Origin: Pseudomonadota bacterium
GTDB taxonomy: Bacteria; Pseudomonadota; Gammaproteobacteria; Steroidobacterales; Steroidobacteraceae
NCBI GenBank assembly: GCA_018241505.1
Contig: JAFEDS010000013.1
Location: 249,417-313,416, forward strand
Length of the DNA stretch: 64,000 nucleotides
Reading direction: 5' to 3'
Within the stretch, counting starts at the first letter, position 1. Every line of letters begins with the position of its first letter. The notes beneath the pieces are model-generated. The model was given only the letters and a program-made list of their open reading frames with translations. It did no database searches and was not told where the DNA came from. Of this stretch, positions 1 through 9,133 are shown in pieces. The translations under genes were made by a program, and so were the position numbers.

Positions 1-2
1 CC

Positions 3-821
3 TGGCTGATGTGCCTCGCTGCCGCATCAGCGCAGGTTCCCTTGCCGGATGCGCTGCCTGATGGCGCGCTGCCGGCGAACAACCGGCCGTTGCTGCAGCT
101 CGGGCCGGGAGATCAGCTCAGGATGGACGTTTTCGGCCGACCGGAAATGGACAGCACCATGTACGTCGGTGACGATGGCACGATCCGGGTACCCCTGGCG
201 GGCCCGGTCGCGGTGAATGGGCTGTCGCCCGCCCAGGCAGGGCAGAAAGTCGAAGAAGCCCTGAAGAAGGGACAGATCCTGGTCGACCCGCATGTCACCT
301 TTACGGTGCTGGTATCGCGAAGTCAGCGCGTTTCGGTCATGGGAGCGGTCCACGCGCCGGGCCGCTATCCCGTGGAGTCCAACACCACCATTCTCGACCT
401 CCTGGCCCAAGCAGGGGGCGCCACGGACAAGAGCTCGAGCACCGTCTACATCCTGCGTCCCGACGCCGCGGGTGCGTTGCAGCGCATTCCCGTTGACCTG
501 GGAGGAGGGCTGGATAGTCAGGACGGCAGTACGCCGGCCGCATTGCAGACCGTGCGTGCCGGTGATGCGTTGTATGTGCCGACGGCCGCCATGTTCTACA
601 TGGCCGGCGAGGTGCATACGACCGGCGCTATGAAGCTCGATGCCGGTATGACTGTGCTTCAGGCGATTGCCAGAGCGGGTGGGGTGACGGAACGTGGCAG
701 CACGCGCCGGGTCTCCATCAAGCGTAAGACCCCGCAGGGCGGATATACCGTGATTTCCGCCAAGCCCGAGGACAAGATCCAGCCGGATGATGTGCTCACG
801 GTCAAGGAGCGCTTGTTTTGA
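3..821 (+). CDS. epsE: Polysaccharide export outer-membrane protein (Wza/EpsE family), 5' end outside window
   Basis: Outer-membrane export channel for the exopolysaccharide. The first visible residues (WLMCLAAASAQ) are the end of a signal peptide and the frame is open to the window edge, so the true start lies upstream; position 9 is only the first internal ATG. After the signal come a Poly_export N-terminal domain (about residues 30-105, starting at LGPGDQLRMDVFG) and two SLBB repeats (about 105-190 and 195-265; VMGAVHAPGRY and MAGEVHTTG). This is the normal layout of the EpsE type found in exosortase-associated EPS loci. Its stop overlaps the start of epsF, so the two are translationally coupled. 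Family assignment is firm; the exact start is not visible. Confidence 0.9.
   Translation, partial: WLMCLAAASAQVPLPDALPDGALPANNRPLLQLGPGDQLRMDVFGRPEMDSTMYVGDDGTIRVPLAGPVAVNGLSPAQAGQKVEEALKKGQILVDPHVTFTVLVSRSQRVSVMGAVHAPGRYPVESNTTILDLLAQAGGATDKSSSTVYILRPDAAGALQRIPVDLGGGLDSQDGSTPAALQTVRAGDALYVPTAAMFYMAGEVHTTGAMKLDAGMTVLQAIARAGGVTERGSTRRVSIKRKTPQGGYTVISAKPEDKIQPDDVLTVKERLF
805..809 (+). promoter_or_regulatory. Shine-Dalgarno AGGAG deciding a TTG start for epsF
   Basis: AGGAG ends 8 nt before TTG at 818 and 17 nt before the first in-frame ATG at 827. The spacing favours TTG, which also gives a 4-base stop/start overlap (TTGA) with epsE. Confidence 0.6.
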
Positions 822-2290
822 TCAACATGAAACCCGCTCTGCCGATGCAGAGCTCCGCGGAGCATCTGCTGGCCGGTCCGCCCGGTTCAACCGGTGCGCC
901 GCTCATGGCCGAGGATGAAAGCGCCGGCGGCATCTCCATCCGCCAGATCACCAGCATTCTGCGCCATTACTGGGTCGCGAGCCTGCTCACGTTCCTCGGG
1001 CTCGTGGTGTTGAGTTTCGTGGCCATCAAGGCCCTGCCCAAGCAGTACACGGCCACCGCCACTCTCATTTTCAACTATGAAAACAAGGACGTGCTCGCCA
1101 ACCGCGAGTTCCCGGCCGGGCAGGCCGGAACCTACATCCCGACCCAGATCGAGCTGATTCTGAGCCGCGTGGTGCTCAATCCGGTGGCACAGCGCCTGAA
1201 GCTCACCACCGACCCCGAGTTCGCGCGTGGCTTCCAGGGCACGCCGAGCGCCCTCAATGAGCTCGTCACCAACAATCTGCACGATCAGCTCAGCGTCCTG
1301 CCGGGTACCGGCGGCCAGTTGTTGTATATCACGGCGCCTTCCAAGGACCCGGTGCGGGCCGCGGAGATTGCCAACGCCGTGGCGGATGAATACCTGAAGC
1401 AGGAGCGTGAACGCACCAACGCGCCGGCCGCGGAGCGTGCCGAGCGCTACTCGAAGCAGTTGGAGGAGCTGCGTGCGAAGTCCATGCAGGCCCAGGATCG
1501 GGTCACCGAATTCCGCCAGCGGACCGGTCTCACCGAGATTGCCGGCGCGGACGGCGGCGGCGACTCCGAGAGCGCCACCATGCGCGACCTGCAGGAGAAG
1601 CTGCAGGCGGCCCAGAATTCGCGCCGCGAAATCGAGTCGAAGCAGATCAGCGGCACCGCCAGCACCGATGCGGTGTTGGATACCGGCAGTGTGGCGGCCC
1701 TGCGGGCCAAGCTGGTCACTGAAGAGGGCAAGATGGCCGACCTGCGCGCGACGCTCGGGCCCAAACACCCCCAGGTGATTGAGCTCGAGTCGGAGATGGC
1801 GGCCACCCGCAAGGCGCTCGCCAACGAAGTGCAGTCGCTCTCGACCAACGGCTCGTTGCAGTTGCAGCGGGCACGCGAGCTGGAAGCCAAATACCGGATC
1901 GCGCTGGACCTCGAGCGCACGCGCGTGCTCGAACGGCGCGGCTTGCAGGATCAGGGCACGAAGCTGCTGTTGGAGTTGCAGTCCGCCCAGGCGAACTATC
2001 GGCGCGCGCTCGATGGCTACGACCAGGTCATGTTTGCTTCCGCCGGCAACTACGCGGACGTGAGCCTGATCAGCCGCGCGGATCCGCCCCCGAAGCCGAC
2101 CAAGCCCAACAAGGCGAAGCTGTTCCTGATGGCCATTGCCATGAGCCTGGGGGTTGGGTTGGCCTGGCCCTTTGCGTACGAGCTGTTTGTAAACCGCCGC
2201 GTGCGTTGCCGGGATGACATGGAGCGCGGCTTCGGCATCCCCGTGATTGCGGAGCTGGGTACGGTCAAGGCGCTACAGGCAGCGGGCTGA
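818..2290 (+). CDS. epsF: Chain-length determinant / polysaccharide co-polymerase (Wzz/EpsF family)
   Basis: Inner-membrane co-polymerase that sets EPS chain length and bridges the polymerase to EpsE. One transmembrane helix lies at about residues 52-72 and a second near 445-465, flanking a large periplasmic region with long predicted coiled-coil stretches (about 210-420, rich in Glu/Arg/Ala heptads). The Pro-rich segment before TM2 (PPPKPTKPNKAK) is the usual PCP signature. There is no fused kinase domain; the ATPase partner is the separate EpsG-like gene at 25.7 kb, a split arrangement typical of the EpsF/EpsG type. It starts at TTG 818, overlapping epsE by 4 bases. Its 3' end faces the GT2 gene, with only 7 nt between the stops. 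Confidence 0.88.
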   Translation: MINMKPALPMQSSAEHLLAGPPGSTGAPLMAEDESAGGISIRQITSILRHYWVASLLTFLGLVVLSFVAIKALPKQYTATATLIFNYENKDVLANREFPAGQAGTYIPTQIELILSRVVLNPVAQRLKLTTDPEFARGFQGTPSALNELVTNNLHDQLSVLPGTGGQLLYITAPSKDPVRAAEIANAVADEYLKQERERTNAPAAERAERYSKQLEELRAKSMQAQDRVTEFRQRTGLTEIAGADGGGDSESATMRDLQEKLQAAQNSRREIESKQISGTASTDAVLDTGSVAALRAKLVTEEGKMADLRATLGPKHPQVIELESEMAATRKALANEVQSLSTNGSLQLQRARELEAKYRIALDLERTRVLERRGLQDQGTKLLLELQSAQANYRRALDGYDQVMFASAGNYADVSLISRADPPPKPTKPNKAKLFLMAIAMSLGVGLAWPFAYELFVNRRVRCRDDMERGFGIPVIAELGTVKALQAAG

Positions 2291-2297
2291 GGCCGCG

Positions 2298-3533
2298 TTA
2301 CGAGCCTTCCCGGTTGGTACGGACCCATTCCTTGGAGTGGCGCCCGCGCGCCATCACGGCAATTTTCCAGATGAGAAAGAACGGCACGCGCGCGAGGTCC
2401 AGCAAGCCTCGCATGCCCGCGCCGCTCAGTTGCCAGCCACGCAGGGTGTACAGGAACAGCGAGGCGCCGCAGCCGAGCCCAAGCCACAGCCAGGTCGCGG
2501 ATACGCCCTGAGTCGTTGCAACCGCCGCCAGAGCCACCAGCGCCGCCACGTTCAAAGCCACGTAGGATAACGGCAATACCATCAGGTCCAGTGCAAGGTC
2601 GAAACACACCGCACTGTGTTGCAACAAGGCCCGCTTCAACAGCGGCAGTGTCTTCTGGCGTACCAACTGAAAGCGCCCCTGCTCCCAGCGCTGGCGCTGT
2701 TTGCGGGCGTCCTTCTCGCCAGTCACCATTTCCGCATCCGCGTGGGCTTCATCCGCATAGGCCACGCGATGACCTGACATTCCGAGCTCGATGCCGAACT
2801 CCAGGTCTTCGGTTAGCGAAAACGCCCGGTAAGGGACTTTCTCGAGTAACGCGTGGGTCACGCACCAGCCGTTTCCGCGGATGCCACAGGACAGCCGCAG
2901 CCGCTCGCGGGCGCGTGATCTGACGATGTGGAATGAAGCTTTTGCAATGCTCAGCAGGCGGGTGCGCCACGAGGCGTCCGTATTCGACACCCCGTAATGG
3001 GCCTGTACCGCCTGCTCGCCGGCCTCGATCCGCTGTGCGAAGGCTTCCAGCAAGTTGGGAGACGCTTTGGCATCCGCGTCGATGACGACTACCGCATCGG
3101 CCCATTGACGGGCCCGGCTGGCGGCAAACGCGAACTTCAGGGCATAGCCCTTGCCCCTTTCGTTCTGGTCAACACGTTGCATCACGTGCGCACCCGCGGC
3201 GGTGGCAATCGCCGCGGTGTCGTCGGTGCAATTGTCGGCGACGACCACGATCCGATACCGGTCTTTGGGCCAGTCGAGCTGCTGCAGGCTGGCGATGATA
3301 TTGGCGATTACGGCGTGCTCGTTGTGGGCGGGCACGATGACATCAAACCGCAATTTCCGCTCGGACGAGGGACGCGGTGGCAAGCGGGCCGACAACAGCG
3401 TCAGCAGCAGCAGATAGGCACTGGCTGCCGTGGCGGGGACGGCGGTAATCCACAGAGCCGCAGGTAAAATCAAACGTCGCGGGCCTTTAAGGAATAAGTT
3501 GAGTATTGTACGCGGCGTGCGCTGCAGCGGCAT
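2298..3533 (-). CDS. Processive-type family 2 glycosyltransferase, membrane protein
   Basis: Membrane glycosyltransferase of the cellulose-synthase/HpnB-like GT2 group. An N-terminal TM helix is followed by the GT-A fold (DVIVPAHNE, then the DxD-like VVIDADAKAS), an SLTEDLEFG motif and the QxxRW-like QRQRWEQGRF; two or three TM helices follow at the C-terminus. The four D, DxD, TED and QxxRW elements argue for a working inverting transferase using a nucleotide sugar on the cytoplasmic face. I place the start at ATG 3533 (MPLQRTPRTIL): the upstream extension has no conserved character and would run into the divergent GMC gene. About 411 aa. No strong Shine-Dalgarno is visible. Whether it builds a homopolymer or adds one sugar cannot be told. 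Confidence 0.82.
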   Translation of the reverse strand: MPLQRTPRTILNLFLKGPRRLILPAALWITAVPATAASAYLLLLTLLSARLPPRPSSERKLRFDVIVPAHNEHAVIANIIASLQQLDWPKDRYRIVVVADNCTDDTAAIATAAGAHVMQRVDQNERGKGYALKFAFAASRARQWADAVVVIDADAKASPNLLEAFAQRIEAGEQAVQAHYGVSNTDASWRTRLLSIAKASFHIVRSRARERLRLSCGIRGNGWCVTHALLEKVPYRAFSLTEDLEFGIELGMSGHRVAYADEAHADAEMVTGEKDARKQRQRWEQGRFQLVRQKTLPLLKRALLQHSAVCFDLALDLMVLPLSYVALNVAALVALAAVATTQGVSATWLWLGLGCGASLFLYTLRGWQLSGAGMRGLLDLARVPFFLIWKIAVMARGRHSKEWVRTNREGS

Positions 3534-3651
3534 GATCTGCTGCACAGTTCGGCCAAAGCGGCGGAAATGGTGTAACTGGGAAGGCCCGCACCGCGCCGGC
3601 GCGCATGAATACTCATACTTTCCCCTGGTTTGAAAATGAGCCGCAAAGTTT
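3534..3651. promoter_or_regulatory. Divergent intergenic region, GT2 (-) / GMC oxidoreductase (+)
   Basis: 118 bp between two divergent starts must carry both promoters unless they lie inside the genes. The last about 45 bases before 3652 are AT-richer (tttgaaaatga and aaagttt), but I cannot pick convincing -35/-10 pairs. Confidence 0.3.
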
Positions 3652-5349
3652 ATGATTGATGACACCGTCCAGGTGCCCGATGGCACAGCGCTCGCGACCG
3701 ATGTGTGTATCGTCGGAGCGGGCGCGGCAGGTATCACACTGGCACTGGAGTTGGCGGACAGCGGGCTGCAGGTGCTGTTGGTCGAATCCGGCGGCCTGGA
3801 GGCCGAGGACGCGGTCCAGAAACTGTATGAAGGGCAGGTGGCCGACGAGCGTTTGCACAGCGCTCCGCACCGCTATCGGCAGCGGCGTTTCGGCGGCAGC
3901 ACCACCATCTGGGGCGGCCGCTGTGCCCCGCTCGATCCGATCGATTTTGAGGCGCGTGACTACGTGTCAGCTTCGGGCTGGCCCATTGACCTGTCAGATC
4001 TCCTGCCGTTTTATCCGCGCGCCAACCGGATCTGTGAGGCGGGAGAGTTCGAATATCGCGCCAGCGCGGCCTTCCAGCGGCCGCTGCAGCCGATGATCGA
4101 GGGCTTGAACAGCGAACATTTCACCACCGACTCCCTGGAGCGCTTCAGTTGCCCGACCGACTTCGGCGGGCGCTACGCTCACCGGCTGCGCGCTTCCGCC
4201 AATGTTCGTGTGCTGCTGCATGCAAATCTGACACAAATCAACTTTCACCCGAATCGTACCGCCGTGCACAGCGTGCTGTTGCAGACGCTCGACCGCAAAC
4301 GGATCAGTGTTGAATGCCGGCAACTCGTGTTGGCCGCGGGCGGGCTGGAAGTTGTGCGCATCCTGCTCGCGAATCGTGATGCGTGGCCTGACGGGGTCGG
4401 TAATTCGCACGACCTGGTGGGCCGGTACTACATGTGCCACATTGCCGGCACCATCGGCACTTTGAAGCAGCCGGGCCGCGACCGTGTCTGGCACAACTAT
4501 GACGTCACCGACGATGGAATTTACTGTCGTAGACGCCTCGCATTGACGCCTGAAACCCAGCGCAAGCTGCGAATTGGCAACTTCATCGGACGTCTACATC
4601 ATCCGCGCATCACGGACCCGCAACACCGGACGGCTGTGCTGTCGGCACTCCAGCTCGCAAAAGGCCTGATTTCCTACGAGTACGGTAAGAGGCTGCATGG
4701 CGGTGAAGCCATGACGTGGGGGACCTGGGCCCGGCACGTCGGCAATGTCCTGGGCGGCGTCGGTGAGTTGTTTGCATTCGGCCACCACATGGCCCGCGAC
4801 CGTTTTCTGGCGGCGCGCAAATTCCCCTCGGTGATTGTCAAGTCGACCGCGGGACACTACAGCCTGGACTTTCACGCCGAGCAGGAACCGAATGCCGCGA
4901 GCCGCGTGCAGTTGAGCCAGGAGCGCGATGAGCTCGGCGTACCGCGTTTGCTGATCGACTGGCGCTATACCGCGCTCGATGTAGAAACCGTGCGGGCAGC
5001 GGTGCAATTGTTTGCCCAGGATATCGCGGGCAGCGGCATCGGCGTGTTTGAATACGACCCGCAATCCATTGAAACGGAAATCACCCGCTATGGCGCTTAC
5101 GGCGGCCACCATCTGGGAACCGCCCGGATGGGCCGGGATCCGCGCACGAGCGTTGTCGATCCGCAATGCCGCGTGCACGGCATCGACAATCTGTTTGTGG
5201 CCGGTGGCGCGGTATTTCCGACCTCGAGTCAGGCTAACCCAACATTGAGCATAGTGGCGCTGGCCGTGCGCCTCGCTGCTCACCTGCGCGCGACGGCCGG
5301 CAGCATCCGGCCGAGCGTCATAGCTTCGGCGGATGCAGTCGCGCCGTGA
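3652..5349 (+). CDS. GMC-family FAD-dependent oxidoreductase
   Basis: Flavoenzyme oxidising a primary or secondary alcohol, plausibly a sugar or lipid-linked sugar. The dinucleotide-binding GAGAAG is at residues 22-27, with ESGG as the acidic end of beta-2. RRFGGSTTIWGGRC (about 80-93) is the FAD-contacting GMC signature. The C-terminal GMC_oxred_C domain carries GGHHLGTARMG and HGIDNLFVAGGAVFPT, with the catalytic His in the HHLGT segment and a late Asn (SQANPT). 565 aa is the usual size. No signal peptide, so probably cytoplasmic. Such enzymes recur in EPS loci, but the substrate is unknown. It is transcribed alone; its end overlaps the convergent EpsL gene by about 32 bp. Confidence 0.85.
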   Translation: MIDDTVQVPDGTALATDVCIVGAGAAGITLALELADSGLQVLLVESGGLEAEDAVQKLYEGQVADERLHSAPHRYRQRRFGGSTTIWGGRCAPLDPIDFEARDYVSASGWPIDLSDLLPFYPRANRICEAGEFEYRASAAFQRPLQPMIEGLNSEHFTTDSLERFSCPTDFGGRYAHRLRASANVRVLLHANLTQINFHPNRTAVHSVLLQTLDRKRISVECRQLVLAAGGLEVVRILLANRDAWPDGVGNSHDLVGRYYMCHIAGTIGTLKQPGRDRVWHNYDVTDDGIYCRRRLALTPETQRKLRIGNFIGRLHHPRITDPQHRTAVLSALQLAKGLISYEYGKRLHGGEAMTWGTWARHVGNVLGGVGELFAFGHHMARDRFLAARKFPSVIVKSTAGHYSLDFHAEQEPNAASRVQLSQERDELGVPRLLIDWRYTALDVETVRAAVQLFAQDIAGSGIGVFEYDPQSIETEITRYGAYGGHHLGTARMGRDPRTSVVDPQCRVHGIDNLFVAGGAVFPTSSQANPTLSIVALAVRLAAHLRATAGSIRPSVIASADAVAP

Positions 5350-6571
5350 AGTCGATACCTACGATCGTAGAGTTGTAACTCGCCCGCTCCAGGTTCGAGC
5401 TGCGCGTGTAACGGGATGCGTAGGGCCGCACGGTGAGCCATCTTGCCGCGTGATAACCAACGCTCAACTCGTAGGCGTTGACCTTGTCCGAGCGGCCGGC
5501 AAATCCGGTGATGACCTGCACGCCTTCGATTGATTCCCGCGTGTAGCGGTAGTTGGCGGAGATGGTAAAGCGGAAGTCCGGGTCCCACTTCACGCCGCTT
5601 TCCACACCCGTGCTGATGTCCGAATTGGCTCCCGCACCGAAGCTGCTCACTTCGCGGAAGACCCTGAAGTTGATGCCCGTCTTGACGGTCATTTTGCGGG
5701 TGAGGCCGATGGACCCGGTAAAGCCGTTGGTACTACCGAGCGTGCCGCCTGCCGCCGCCAGGTCGCTCGCATCCGCGGGGTTGACGAGGCTCGTGTTACG
5801 CCAGGTATATCCGGCCCGGAAATCGAATGAGGTGATATTGGTGACGGCGTACGTGGAGGTCGCTTCCACGATCTTCTGGTTGTACTGCGTCGCGTCCTTG
5901 ATGTGGTGGAACGCGCCATCGAGGTAAGAGAAGCGAACGCCGGACCACAGCTTCGTCAGGCTGTTGTACGACAGCGAGCCGGCGGCCGAGGTCTCGCGGT
6001 AACCGAAATCGGGGAACGCGGGCAGCGGGGAGTCGAGCTGATGCCAGGTGGGCTGGATCTCGAGCCGCCACCGGGGCGAGACCGTGAATCGGAACGTGCC
6101 ATGGGCCGCGTGATCCGTCTGCATCTCGAGTTGCTGGGACAACGTGTTGCCGGGCGCGGAAATCGTGCGGGACTGCGTGTAGTCCACGGTGCTGCTGAAG
6201 ATTGGACCCGTCAGCCAGTCGAATTTGCCGCCGAATTCGCTTTCGTAGTGGTTCAAGGAGTCGTTTTCAGCGTATTGCAGCCTGGAGTAACGCCCGTTCA
6301 GGGCGAGCTGCTCCGGGCCCCAGTCAAAGTCCGCCGTGGCGCCCCCAATGAACTGTGTCACGGTGTCGGTGTACGAAGACCCCGGCGACAGCGCCTGCTT
6401 GTCAGGTAGCTGAAAAATGTTCGAGCTGTGCTGGACGGCCACGGTCCCAAAGGGATTGAAGTCCGTGACGGCGCCGGCCACCCGCGGTCCCACCAGGCAG
6501 ATGAGCCCCGCGCCCAGTGCCGCCGCTGAGGTGCCCGATCGTGCGATCCAGCGATTGTTGTTGTCGATCAA
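5318..6571 (-). CDS. epsL: Outer-membrane beta-barrel, EpsL-like EPS biosynthesis protein
   Basis: Predicted outer-membrane barrel of the EpsL type seen in exosortase-associated EPS operons. A signal peptide (about residues 1-35, ending near RVAGA) leads into DFNPFGTVAVQHSSNIF, a typical EpsL N-terminus. The rest is alternating amphipathic strands with regular aromatic residues and short polar turns, about 417 aa. There is no C-terminal Phe, but the last strand (TIVGIDFTARL) is barrel-like. The start used is TTG 6571, preceded by AGGAA at normal spacing; no upstream ATG fits better. It sits downstream of the UbiA gene (104 nt gap) and may be the last gene of the GH9-UPF0104-UbiA-EpsL series. 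A role in EPS passage across the outer membrane is inferred from family context. Confidence 0.75.
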   Translation of the reverse strand: MIDNNNRWIARSGTSAAALGAGLICLVGPRVAGAVTDFNPFGTVAVQHSSNIFQLPDKQALSPGSSYTDTVTQFIGGATADFDWGPEQLALNGRYSRLQYAENDSLNHYESEFGGKFDWLTGPIFSSTVDYTQSRTISAPGNTLSQQLEMQTDHAAHGTFRFTVSPRWRLEIQPTWHQLDSPLPAFPDFGYRETSAAGSLSYNSLTKLWSGVRFSYLDGAFHHIKDATQYNQKIVEATSTYAVTNITSFDFRAGYTWRNTSLVNPADASDLAAAGGTLGSTNGFTGSIGLTRKMTVKTGINFRVFREVSSFGAGANSDISTGVESGVKWDPDFRFTISANYRYTRESIEGVQVITGFAGRSDKVNAYELSVGYHAARWLTVRPYASRYTRSSNLERASYNSTIVGIDFTARLHPPKL

Positions 6572-6675
6572 TTCGCAGTTTCCTGAGTGCTTCGCGCTGA
6601 CAGTGCCCCCAGCGAATCCTACCCTGCAGCGCGGACTGAGCGGGCGTCCGCCGTCACAATTCGGCGACAGGCCCC

Positions 6676-8112
6676 TCAGACGGCCGCAATGACGGTGGCC
6701 ACTGACAGGATGCCCACTATCAGGCTGATGCGATCCTTCAGCGCAAAAACCACCGGGTCGTCGTGCATTTCACCCCGCTGCGCCTTCATCCAGACCCGGC
6801 TGACCCAGTAGAGCATCAGCACACACAGCAGCCAGATCAGCTTGGGCTGCCGATACAGCCCCTCAATGGCCGGCGAGTTGATGTACAGGGCGAGCACCAG
6901 GACGCTCAGGTAACCGGCCGCGCTGCCCAGGCTCTGCAGAACGGGCAGATCTTCCACGTGATAGCCGCGGCCCGCGGCTCGCAGGCGCTGCTGGCGCCGC
7001 AGCGCATCGAGCTCGGCAAAGCGCTTGACGAAGGCGAGGCTGAGAAACAGGAATACCGAGAACAACAGCAGCCAGAAGGACAGGGGCACCTGGGCGGCCG
7101 CGGCTCCCGCGATGATGCGCAGGGTGTACAGGCCGGCCAGGGTCATGGCATCGACAATGACGCGCCCCTTCAGTGAAAACGAATAGGCGACGGTCAACAC
7201 GTAGTAGGTCGCGAACACCAGCTCAAATTTGACCGGCAGAAAGGCCGCGATGACAACCGACGTGCCCAACAGCGCTGGGACCATGGCGAGCCCCGCCGCG
7301 ATCGACAGCGTGCCGGCCGCGAACGGACGCTTGGATTTGCGCGCATGCGCCCGATCAGCCTCCAGGTCGAGCAGATCGTTCAGGACATACACAGACGACG
7401 CGCATAGGCAGAAGGCAACGGTTGCGAGAGCAACATTGAGCAGCGAATGGACGTTGCCCGCCGTGTGGGCCGCCAGCAGGGGCACGACGATGAGGGCGTT
7501 TTTGGCCCACTGATGCGGGCGTATCGCTTTGAACGCCGCTCGAAGCGCCTTGCCCCGAGCCGGGAAAGTGCGCACCACGTTCGTCTGGGTGGCTGCCTGC
7601 CGTTCGAGCGACGGCCCGGCATTGGTGACGATTGCACCGTTCGCGTGCCGCCAGACTCTCAGGTCACGGCGTTCGTTGCCACAGTAGTCGAAGCCGCGCT
7701 CACCGAACTGTTCCACGAGCCGCGCGGCTTTTGAGTCGCCCGCGAGATTGGTATTGGGGTCACTAGCGATGACACCCTCGAACAGTCCGACGTGAGCTGC
7801 GACCGCATCGGCCAGCGAGCTGTTCGCTGCCGTGACCAACCACAAGCTGCGGCCGCTCGTACGTTCCGCTTGGAGCCAGCCGAGCAACTCGCGGTTGTAG
7901 GGCAGAGCGGCAGGATTGAGCTTCACGCGACGCGCGATTTCGGCTTTCAGCGCGGCGCGGCCGCGCAGGAGCCACAACGCGAAGGCGAACACCATGAAGG
8001 GATTTTTCTTCAGCACCAGGAGCGCCGATTCGAGCAGGGTGTCGCTATGAATGAGCGTACCGTCCAGGTCCACGCACAGCGGTACCCGGTAAGACTCCGG
8101 AGCCGCGTTCAT
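6676..8112 (-). CDS. HAD domain-UbiA prenyltransferase fusion (polyprenyl-phosphate phosphoribosyltransferase-like)
   Basis: Two-domain protein of about 478 aa. Residues 1-190 form a HAD-like phosphatase domain starting with CVDLDGTLIHSD (the DxDGT catalytic motif) and containing LVTAANSS. Residues 215-478 are a UbiA-type membrane prenyltransferase with IRPHQWAKN, the Asp-rich VYVLNDLLDLEADR and a second motif near VIVDAMTLAGLYTLR. Related UbiA proteins make polyprenyl-phospho-5-phosphoribose; the fused HAD would fit removal of the 5-phosphate. The ATG at 8112 overlaps the upstream stop as ATGA. DprE1- and DprE2-like enzymes at 50.8-52.9 kb could complete the route to polyprenyl-phospho-arabinose. 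The reaction is known for the family; its use here is inferred. Confidence 0.82.
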   Translation of the reverse strand: MNAAPESYRVPLCVDLDGTLIHSDTLLESALLVLKKNPFMVFAFALWLLRGRAALKAEIARRVKLNPAALPYNRELLGWLQAERTSGRSLWLVTAANSSLADAVAAHVGLFEGVIASDPNTNLAGDSKAARLVEQFGERGFDYCGNERRDLRVWRHANGAIVTNAGPSLERQAATQTNVVRTFPARGKALRAAFKAIRPHQWAKNALIVVPLLAAHTAGNVHSLLNVALATVAFCLCASSVYVLNDLLDLEADRAHARKSKRPFAAGTLSIAAGLAMVPALLGTSVVIAAFLPVKFELVFATYYVLTVAYSFSLKGRVIVDAMTLAGLYTLRIIAGAAAAQVPLSFWLLLFSVFLFLSLAFVKRFAELDALRRQQRLRAAGRGYHVEDLPVLQSLGSAAGYLSVLVLALYINSPAIEGLYRQPKLIWLLCVLMLYWVSRVWMKAQRGEMHDDPVVFALKDRISLIVGILSVATVIAAV

Positions 8113-9062
8113 GACGAGGCCGCCGCAAACGAGGGTTTCGGCAGAATCAACACGGCGACCCACCCGAGGCACACGGCCAGCCACAATGTGACAATTCGAC
8201 AAGCGAGTGTCAGCAGAATCGCATCACCCAGAGGAACCCCCAGCGCTACCAGCATTGTTGTCATGATCGCTTCCGTGCTGCCCAGACCGCCAGGCAGAAA
8301 TGAAAGGCCCCCAATCAGCACGGCGACCGCATACACCCCGACGGCTGACGGCAAGCTCACGTGAACCGCCGGGACCATGCCGGTCAGAACGGACAGACCC
8401 ACGCCCTCCAGGCCCCAGGCGCCCAGCGCCAGCGCGAATCCGAACAGCAGGGGAGCGGGTCGCAGCAACGGGCGGGTCGCGGCAAAAGCCGAGGTGACAC
8501 CCACGGCCCCCTTCCGAAGCAATGCCGGCAGGTTCTCAATGGCCTTCAGGCGGCCGCAGAGGCGCTCCCAGGGCACGAGTGCAAAGACGGCCAGGGCCAC
8601 TACAACCAGGCCTGCGGCGCCGATAATCGCGCCACGGTAGTCCCGCGAGCCCGCGAACAGCATGGCTGCGAGCACCACCATTGCCACGAGATCGAGAAGC
8701 CGCTCCGCAAAGAAGGCTGCCGCCGTCTTCGGCAGCGGCACGCCCAGCGGGAGGTAGTAGCGAGCCCGGACCATCTCGCCAACCTTGCCGGGCGACAGCG
8801 TGTAGGCAAATCCGGCGATAAACGTAAGCGCGGCAAAACGAAATCCCAATGGATGTCCCAGCCTGGCCAGGTACGAGCGCCAACGGATGATCCGCAGTGC
8901 GTAGTTCAGAAGCGTCAGCAGCGCCGCAAGTGCAATGAGGTCCCAAGCACGCAACACGGCGATCAGCGACACCTGTGCCAGGTCGCCGCGCAAGGCATAC
9001 GCGCACCAGAGGGCGAATGAAACTACGAGGACGTGCGGAATGTAGCGGGCCAACGGACGCAT
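8109..9062 (-). CDS. Lysylphosphatidylglycerol-synthase-like / UPF0104 integral membrane protein
   Basis: Polytopic inner-membrane protein of 317 aa with about 8 TM helices. Family marks are NYALRIIRWRSYL, the TLSPGKVGEMVRARY motif and GGLSFLPGGLGSTEA near the C-terminus, as in the flippase-like part of MprF and the UPF0104 family. There is no aminoacyl-transferase domain. These proteins are often beside prenyl-phosphate sugar enzymes and are thought to move lipids or lipid-linked sugars; the exact substrate is unknown. It overlaps the UbiA gene by 4 bases (ATGA), so the two are co-translated, which hints that it handles the UbiA pathway product. Confidence 0.8.
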   Translation of the reverse strand: MRPLARYIPHVLVVSFALWCAYALRGDLAQVSLIAVLRAWDLIALAALLTLLNYALRIIRWRSYLARLGHPLGFRFAALTFIAGFAYTLSPGKVGEMVRARYYLPLGVPLPKTAAAFFAERLLDLVAMVVLAAMLFAGSRDYRGAIIGAAGLVVVALAVFALVPWERLCGRLKAIENLPALLRKGAVGVTSAFAATRPLLRPAPLLFGFALALGAWGLEGVGLSVLTGMVPAVHVSLPSAVGVYAVAVLIGGLSFLPGGLGSTEAIMTTMLVALGVPLGDAILLTLACRIVTLWLAVCLGWVAVLILPKPSFAAASS

Positions 9063-9133
9063 AGTCCCCGAATGCTACTGGAAGAATGCTACGCGCGTGG
9101 GACTCGAGCGGCCCGGTGGCGCGCCCGGTCACG

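Noticed and set aside
6594-6608. Sigma-54-like GGGCAC-N5-GCGC on the minus strand before the EpsL-like gene
   Set aside because: Only the GG and GC pairs match at proper spacing, and the predicted start (about 6582) would fall inside the Shine-Dalgarno sequence.
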